A program made the position numbers and the translations under genes. Below, piece by piece: positions 37,336 through 42,314 of a DNA stretch of 42,314 bases (position 1 is the stretch's first letter; each line of letters begins with the position of its first letter). Source of the DNA: Bacteroidales bacterium (lineage in GTDB: Bacteria > Bacteroidota > Bacteroidia > Bacteroidales > F082); the NCBI GenBank assembly GCA_017439405.1, contig JAFSJF010000055.1:1-42314 (forward strand), in the 5' to 3' direction. The notes under the pieces were generated by a model, which worked only from the letters and a program-made list of their open reading frames with translations, was not told the DNA's origin and did not search any database.

Positions 37336-38625
37336 TTAAAGCGCGTTGAAAGCCATTTTGTCTTCGTTTTCGCCGTGGACGATCTCTCCAAGCCTTATAT
37401 TAATAAAGGCGTTCTTTTCCGTCCCTTTTCCGTTGGCGATGATGGGGAGGTAGTTCTCGCCATAGCCTCGAGCGATTCCCTTGCCGTCGATGCGCTCAAC
37501 GAGCATCCGTTGTTTCCTGCCTTGCATCATCATAAAGTATTTGGTCTTGTTTTCCAACGAAATTTGTCGCATCACTTCGCTGCGTTCGGTTTTCGCTTTT
37601 TCTGGCACTTGGTCGGGCATTGTGGCGGCTTTGGTGCCTGTGCGCACCGAATACTTGAACGTGTGGATGTGGCTGAAGCCGATTTCGCGGGCGAAGTCGC
37701 AGCTTTCATTGAAGGTCTGCTCGGTTTCGCCAGGGAAGCCCACGATGATGTCGGTGGTGAGGTTGAAGTCGGGGCGGGCGGCCTTGATGCGTTGGCACAT
37801 GGCGCGGAATTGGCTGACGGTATAATGCCGGTTCATGCGCTTCAAGGTGTCGTCGGAACCGCTTTGCAGGCAGATGTGCATGTGGGGAGCGAGCTTCTCG
37901 TGTTGGAACAAGGCCAAGAAGCGGTCGCTGAACTGGTCCGGCTCGATGGAGGAGACCCTGACGCGGAAGTCACCGTCAATCTTCAAGATGTTTTCCACAA
38001 GTTGCTCGAAGTTAGTCTCTTCGTGTTGATAACGACCCATGTTGACGCCCGTCAGCACGACTTCCTTGAAGCCGTGGCCTACGACCTCGCGCACATTGTT
38101 GTAGATGTCTTCTGAGGGACGACTGGTGGCGCGTCCTCTGACCATCGGGATGATGCAGTAAGAGCAGAAGTTGTTGCACCCGTCGTGGATCTTGATGAGG
38201 CTTCGGGTGTGGAAGGTGTCGAAGGCGGGCTGGTAGCTGAAGAGGTCGCGGTCGTAGCCCTCTGGGTCGCTGTGGCCGATGTGGAAATGCTCGTCGATGA
38301 TGTTGAACAAGGCGGCTTTGCGCTCGTTGTCGATGACAAAGTCCGCGATGCCGGATTGCAGCAGTTCTTCCTTCCTGTGATTGACCATGCAGCCCGTGAC
38401 GACCACCAATGCTTCAGGATGCTTCCTCCTAATCTGGTGGATGGCCTGTCGGCATTTTTGGTCGCTGGTGTTGGTGACGGTGCAGGTGTTCACGACAAAG
38501 ACATCAGCGTCGGCATCGCTGTCGGCGATTTCATAGCCCGCCGCCTTGAAACGCGACGCCAAGGCATCGGTTTCATACAAGTTGACACGGCAACCGAGGG
38601 TTTTGAAGGCGATGGTTTTACTCAT
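37336..38625 (-). CDS. mtaB: tRNA t6A37 methylthiotransferase MtaB
   Basis: 429 residues. UPF0004 domain (FKTLGCRVNLYETDA, VVNTCTVTNTSDQKCR, VTGC), radical-SAM domain with CNNFCSYC and IIPMVRGRATSRP, and a C-terminal TRAM-like region. The IKIHDGCNNFCSYCIIP pattern and the short UPF0004 loop place it in the MtaB (YqeV) group, which adds a methylthio group to t6A37 of ANN-decoding tRNAs. Monocistronic; a hairpin at 38673-38692 lies upstream. Second of three methylthiotransferases in the window. Confidence 0.95.
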   Translation of the reverse strand: MSKTIAFKTLGCRVNLYETDALASRFKAAGYEIADSDADADVFVVNTCTVTNTSDQKCRQAIHQIRRKHPEALVVVTGCMVNHRKEELLQSGIADFVIDNERKAALFNIIDEHFHIGHSDPEGYDRDLFSYQPAFDTFHTRSLIKIHDGCNNFCSYCIIPMVRGRATSRPSEDIYNNVREVVGHGFKEVVLTGVNMGRYQHEETNFEQLVENILKIDGDFRVRVSSIEPDQFSDRFLALFQHEKLAPHMHICLQSGSDDTLKRMNRHYTVSQFRAMCQRIKAARPDFNLTTDIIVGFPGETEQTFNESCDFAREIGFSHIHTFKYSVRTGTKAATMPDQVPEKAKTERSEVMRQISLENKTKYFMMMQGRKQRMLVERIDGKGIARGYGENYLPIIANGKGTEKNAFINIRLGEIVHGENEDKMAFNAL

Positions 38626-38672
38626 ATTCGTTTTCGCTCAGCAAAGGTTAGGCTTCTATTGATGGTCTTTTA

Positions 38673-38692
38673 TCGTAATATCGAAATTACGA
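38673..38692. repeat. Small palindrome upstream of mtaB
   Basis: TCGTAAT (38673-38679)/ATTACGA (38686-38692), 6-base loop. Further TTACGA copies are nearby to 38712. Function unknown; no clear mtaB promoter was found in this 98-base gap. Confidence 0.6.
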
Positions 38693-38723
38693 AATACCGT
38701 TATTACGAATTGACGACCAATTG

Positions 38724-39461
38724 TCATACATTTCTAGTTCCATCGCATTCTGGATAGCTTGAACAACTCCAAAACTCATTTCCGGCTTTTTTGCCTTTTT
38801 TGGCTATGCGTTTTATCATTGGTTTGCCGCATTTGGGACAAAGAGGTGCATCGGCTTGGGTACTTTGAGCAGTCCTATGGGCGAGCCTTTCGGCAGACAA
38901 TGCCTCTGTAAATCCTCCTTCTTCTTTGAAAGTTTCAAGCTGGTTCTCGATTTGTTTGCCTAACATCATGATGAGGCGATTGCATAGTATAAGCAGACAG
39001 TTGGCTTCAATTATTGAATTCTTGGAACAGAGCCAAATGTCAAACTTGTGCTTCTGCTTTAGGATGTGGATGCTGCTGAGGTGTTGCACGTCATCTTTGT
39101 AAGTAGGGCGGTCTAGGGGAATGTTGCTGACGTTTTTATGCTCTTCCGACTTCACCGACCATGGGATTTCTTCGTGCCGCATAAGCCAGTTTACATAATC
39201 ATTGGCCAATTCCGCCAAGCTGGCTCTTGCCACATCGGTGAGGCGCATCTCGGTCTCCTTTGAGGTGGAATGCCGTGAGTTGCCCTCTGCAATGTTGGCG
39301 GGAACGGAACGTGCCGCTTGAGTCATTTGGTCGTATTGCCTTCCGCAAGGATCGTTGGTGTGGTTGAGGTTGCGTGTGCAGAAGTCTTGTGTCGCCAATT
39401 GTATCACATTGGCTAGCACCCATGTATCCAACCAGTAATATCCGAATCTATTGATTTGCAT
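38724..39461 (-). CDS. Four-helix-bundle (23S intervening-sequence-type) protein with C-terminal zinc ribbon
   Basis: 245 residues from the ATG at 39461; the extra 9 codons upstream reach into the -7 box. The N-terminal ~190 residues match the S23/IVS-type four-helix-bundle family (YDQMTQAARSVPANIAEGNS, RASLAELANDYVNWL, with a long divergent middle). The C-terminal ~50 residues are a topoisomerase-type zinc ribbon with four Cys: CPKCGKPM and CSSYPEC. The fused form is known as a four-helix-bundle suffix protein. Predicted nucleic-acid-binding, but its function is not established. Own promoter. Confidence 0.85.
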   Translation of the reverse strand: MQINRFGYYWLDTWVLANVIQLATQDFCTRNLNHTNDPCGRQYDQMTQAARSVPANIAEGNSRHSTSKETEMRLTDVARASLAELANDYVNWLMRHEEIPWSVKSEEHKNVSNIPLDRPTYKDDVQHLSSIHILKQKHKFDIWLCSKNSIIEANCLLILCNRLIMMLGKQIENQLETFKEEGGFTEALSAERLAHRTAQSTQADAPLCPKCGKPMIKRIAKKGKKAGNEFWSCSSYPECDGTRNV

Positions 39462-39485
39462 CTTTTGAGTCTTTGTTCTGTTTGA

Positions 39486-39516
39486 CAAAAATACAACTTT
39501 TCCCCCAATCTGCCAA
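39486..39516 (-). promoter_or_regulatory. Promoter of the four-helix/zinc-ribbon gene
   Basis: Minus strand: TTG (39516-39514), 20-base spacer, TATTTTTG (39493-39486). Supports translation from 39461. Confidence 0.7.
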
Positions 39517-39547
39517 CTTATACCATCTTTGCACCGTCTTGTGTCGC

Positions 39548-40837
39548 TTATTGATGTTCAGTATCTAATTTTATGTGGTAACTCATTCCTTTTATTCCTT
39601 CCCATACCTCAATTGATGGCAACTGAATCTCTCCACGCCTTTCGTTTAGCTTTTCTTCCTCGAAAAGTGGAACTTCCTTGTCAAAAGTCTTTTGTCCATA
39701 GTATGATTTCCCAAACAATCGGCAATAGACTTCATCGTACAATTCGGCATAGTCGAATAAGTGGTAGTTGCCTATAATAACTTGCTTGTACAGCCAATCA
39801 AAAAACTTCAAATATTCACTTTCACTGACCAGCTCTGCATGTTTCTGTATAATGTAAGGGATGATATTGTTCCATGCATCGATGCTGTAGCGGGGGCATT
39901 GCTTGGAATCCAACAATGCCTTGATTGCATTGAATGATTGCGTTGAATCAAACAACACATTCGTTTTGTCGTCCAATTGCAAACGGTATTCCTCGACCAA
40001 CGCGGCGTATTCCTTTGCCACTGAATCGCGCAAAAAGCTATCCAACAGAGTATCTTCTTCCAGCCGGTAGCCGCATAAAACCATTTTCCGAGCTGTGGCA
40101 TTCGCTTTCAATGTGTCATTGCTCGCAAGGTAGGCATCACACAACAGTTTAAGGTCTCTCGGGAACGGATAGTGCAGCGTGCCAAACGACGAAATCGTTT
40201 TCGGATAATCACCTTCCCAATAAGCGTCGAATGCATTTCTAAGGTTTAAGTAATAACTATAGTAATTAAAGAAAAAGTCGGCTACGACAATCGTGTCAAG
40301 GTTGAATCTTCTTGCATATTCCTTGATAGGTTCCAATCCCATTGCCTGTCTGCGTTCATCAACACCATCGATGTTGGCTATCGGGAAAAAAGCATTGTTT
40401 CCAAACAATTGGGAACCGTATAACTGAGGTAATCCTTCATTCATTCTTTGACGGTCTTCCATCAATGCGAGGTTGGCTTTTTCTGCATTGTTTTCTTTTA
40501 CGGCCCTTCTGTATGATTTTAGAAATTCGCCAAGAAATTCAGGATTTGAATGCTGGGCGATTAACCAAGCTTGGTTCAAAGCCGCAAAACCAACAAGACT
40601 CCAAGTTGGGAAACCATATTGCGCAATCAATGCCTTCAGATGGGCTGTGTTGGTTGAATCAATGACGGCCATTTTTTGTGAGTTCTCTTCGTTCCACGGT
40701 GATATCCTTATGGCTTGGTCTCTTGCCACCATGGCATTCAGAGAATCGATAAACGGCTGGCACGATTGTGCAAAAACTGTATTCACCGCTGCAAACAGCA
40801 GCGAAACAAGCAATATGAGGAATTTAGGATTTCTCAT
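39548..40837 (-). CDS. DUF6624-type secreted protein of unknown function
   Basis: 429 residues from the ATG at 40837 (a start at 40852, adding MLIVD, is possible). Signal peptide MRNPKFLILLVSLLFAAVNTVFA. The N-terminal ~150 residues resemble DUF6624 (LNAMVARDQAIR, YGFPTWSLVGFAALNQAWLIAQH, NLALMEDRQRMNEG). The remainder is helical with many aromatic residues, possibly TPR-like. No catalytic motif is recognised; DUF6624 proteins have no assigned function. It starts 18 bases after miaB's stop, so the two are likely co-transcribed. It is more AT-rich than its neighbours. Confidence 0.75.
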   Translation of the reverse strand: MRNPKFLILLVSLLFAAVNTVFAQSCQPFIDSLNAMVARDQAIRISPWNEENSQKMAVIDSTNTAHLKALIAQYGFPTWSLVGFAALNQAWLIAQHSNPEFLGEFLKSYRRAVKENNAEKANLALMEDRQRMNEGLPQLYGSQLFGNNAFFPIANIDGVDERRQAMGLEPIKEYARRFNLDTIVVADFFFNYYSYYLNLRNAFDAYWEGDYPKTISSFGTLHYPFPRDLKLLCDAYLASNDTLKANATARKMVLCGYRLEEDTLLDSFLRDSVAKEYAALVEEYRLQLDDKTNVLFDSTQSFNAIKALLDSKQCPRYSIDAWNNIIPYIIQKHAELVSESEYLKFFDWLYKQVIIGNYHLFDYAELYDEVYCRLFGKSYYGQKTFDKEVPLFEEEKLNERRGEIQLPSIEVWEGIKGMSYHIKLDTEHQ

Positions 40838-40855
40838 GTCAACGATTAGCATGTA

Positions 40856-42241
40856 TCATTGTATCAACTCCCCCTCAATCGAAAGCGGCGAAGCCGAAGT
40901 CACTTTCACGTTGACGATTTGCCCGATGAGGCTCTTGTCCTTCGAGGCGAAGCGGATGACGATCTTGCCCTCGGTGTGGCCGGTGAGGTAGCCGTTCTTG
41001 CGGTCCTCGGTCTCCACGAGCATCTTCACGGTCTTGCCGATGAGGTTCTGGTTGTAGACGAGGCTGTGTTTCATCAGTTCCTCGGTAAGGATGTGGTAGC
41101 GTTGGCGTTTCACCTCTTTCGGCACGTCGTCTTCCCATTGCGAGGCCACCGCGCCCGGACGCACGCTGTATTGTGCGATGAACGCCATGTTGTATTTGAA
41201 CTCTTCCATGGCCTTGCGCGTGTTCTCAAACTCCTCCTCGGTCTCGTGCGTGAAGCCCACGATGATGTCGGTGAAGATGGTGGCGGTAGGCAGCTTCTCG
41301 CGGATGGTCTCGATGATGTGGCGGTAGGTGGCCAGGTCGTGGTGGCGGTTCATGCGTTGCAGCATGTTCTCGTCGCCGCTCTGGATGGGGATGTGGATTT
41401 GCTTGCCGAGGCAGTCGTATTGCGCCATCACCTCGATGACGTCGTCTTTCATGTCGCGGGGATGCGGTGCGGTGTAATAGACCCAAAACTCCTTGCCCGA
41501 AGCCTTGCCGAACTCGCCCACGCGACGCAAAAGTTCCGCAAAGTCAATCTCTTCGCCTTTCTTGTCTAAGCCGTAGGAGTTGACGTTCTGTCCCAACAAA
41601 GTGATGCTCTTGTAGCCTTTCTCGACGAGGCTTTTCAGCTCGGCCAAAATCTCTTCGGAAGGTCTCGAAACCTCGCGACCACGGGTGTAGGGTACGGCGC
41701 AATAGGTGCAGAATTTGTTGCAGCCGTTCTGTATCGGGATGAAGGCTTCGAAATCGGAGGTCTGTGTCGGCTTGATGGCCCAAAACTGCCCCATGTTGGC
41801 GGACGGGTTGATTTTGTCGTCCTTGTGGAACAGCGGTGCCACCGGCTTGACAACGGGCTGTATCTCAATCTCTTCTCCATAGCGCAACGAGGCGGGCGTG
41901 ACGATGCCGTACTGCCGAATCATGTCGGGGAAGTTGGGCAGTTCGTTCATGGGGAAGACGATGTCGAAGAGCTTGAGGAAACGCAGGCGGTCGGCAGGCA
42001 GCACGCAGCCCGACACGAAGGTGATGACGCTGGCGCGGTGTTTCATGGCGTTCCATTTCTCGATGCGGCCATACACCTTGTCGATGCCTTTTTGGCGCAC
42101 CGAGCAGGCGATGATGCCGAGGATGGTGGCCTCGTTTTCGTTTTGGGTCTCGACGAAGCCCATGCCGTTGAGCACCGTGCGCACACGCTCCGTGTCGCTG
42201 AGGTTCATCTGGCAGCCGAGGGGGAGGAGGTAGTATTTCAT
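40856..42241 (-). CDS. miaB: tRNA-2-methylthio-N6-dimethylallyladenosine synthase MiaB
   Basis: 461 residues. UPF0004 domain (LPLGCQMNLSDTERV, IIACSVRQK, VSGCV), radical-SAM domain with CNKFCTYC and AVPYTRGREVSRP, LLGQNVNSYGL, and a C-terminal TRAM domain (about 390-455). The LGQNVNSYG and VPYTRGRE patterns are MiaB-type; the product turns i6A37 of tRNA into ms2i6A37. The first third differs from the usual Bacteroidetes MiaB (the Cys is in IIACSVRQK, and there is a long spacer before the radical-SAM core), so it may be a divergent or additional copy. Third methylthiotransferase of the window. The start is at 42241, 73 bases from the window edge. Confidence 0.92.
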   Translation of the reverse strand: MKYYLLPLGCQMNLSDTERVRTVLNGMGFVETQNENEATILGIIACSVRQKGIDKVYGRIEKWNAMKHRASVITFVSGCVLPADRLRFLKLFDIVFPMNELPNFPDMIRQYGIVTPASLRYGEEIEIQPVVKPVAPLFHKDDKINPSANMGQFWAIKPTQTSDFEAFIPIQNGCNKFCTYCAVPYTRGREVSRPSEEILAELKSLVEKGYKSITLLGQNVNSYGLDKKGEEIDFAELLRRVGEFGKASGKEFWVYYTAPHPRDMKDDVIEVMAQYDCLGKQIHIPIQSGDENMLQRMNRHHDLATYRHIIETIREKLPTATIFTDIIVGFTHETEEEFENTRKAMEEFKYNMAFIAQYSVRPGAVASQWEDDVPKEVKRQRYHILTEELMKHSLVYNQNLIGKTVKMLVETEDRKNGYLTGHTEGKIVIRFASKDKSLIGQIVNVKVTSASPLSIEGELIQ

Positions 42242-42309
42242 TCAGTTGATAGTTGGCAGTTTTCAGTTGTTCAGTTGTTCGGTTGTAGGGCTGTCACACA
42301 GTGGCAGCC
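42242..42309. repeat. CAGTTG-type low-complexity repeat and hairpin upstream of miaB
   Basis: Repeated CAGTTG/AGTTGT units (42243-42285), then a 9-bp hairpin (42289-42297/42301-42309) with one T-G pair and loop ACA. Position suggests it lies in the miaB leader. The window ends 5 bases later. Confidence 0.6.
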
Positions 42310-42314
42310 GTACA

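Overview
The window comes from a Bacteroidota genome, most likely an uncultured Bacteroidales. Several independent signs agree: type IX secretion (T9SS) C-terminal sorting domains on three secreted proteins, many TTG-N18-20-TAnnTTTG promoters (the Bacteroidetes sigma-factor consensus) with little Shine-Dalgarno signal, a DUF4295 gene between rpmG and ftsY, and rpsF-rpsR-rplI as an operon. Base composition is near 50% GC. There is no rRNA, tRNA, CRISPR array, prophage or intact insertion sequence. T9SS plus a gingipain-like protease argues against classical gut Bacteroides, but I cannot name a genus.

Layout. 1-6.5 kb: the 3' end of a T9SS cargo gene, a folded non-coding segment with a terminator, an ATPase-nuclease gene flanked by AT-rich dyads, and a large C25 (gingipain-like) T9SS cargo. 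6.7-14.7 kb: class II fructose-bisphosphate aldolase, a small membrane protein, an NlpC/P60 wall hydrolase, a 7TM-HD cyclic-dinucleotide phosphodiesterase, two tandem two-lobed retropepsin-PDZ lipoproteins bracketed by a palindromic repeat, then WbqC-like and thioredoxin-like genes on the minus strand. 14.8-25 kb: hutI and ftcD (histidine degradation to glutamate) lie at the two ends of an envelope cluster: a lipoprotein, a DUF5723 outer-membrane-type protein, a short radical-SAM activase, three paralogues sharing a Cys-rich N-terminal module, and a periplasmic double TonB-C protein. 25-29 kb: rpmG, DUF4295, ftsY, a DUF1016/YhcG nuclease, rimO. 29-33 kb: a T9SS cargo with duplicated lectin-like domains and a lipoprotein. 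33-42.3 kb, all minus: TrmH-type methyltransferase, rplI-rpsR-rpsF, a WbpI-like epimerase, radC, rpsT, mtaB, a four-helix/zinc-ribbon protein, a DUF6624 protein and miaB.

How the genes work together. The core is translation and its quality: four ribosomal proteins of the small and large subunit on the minus strand, L33, FtsY, and three methylthiotransferases (RimO, MtaB, MiaB). The rest is the cell envelope: T9SS cargo, lipoproteins, wall hydrolase, TonB-C proteins.

Most worth a second look: (1) the Cys-module/signal-like segment/TonB-C family at 19645-23003, next to an orphan glycyl-radical-type activase; (2) the structured RNA candidate at 671-869, closed by a 26-bp long-range helix; (3) three related dyads around the ATPase gene; (4) the tandem retropepsin-PDZ lipoproteins between two copies of a palindromic repeat; (5) paired perfect palindromes inside the DUF1016 gene.
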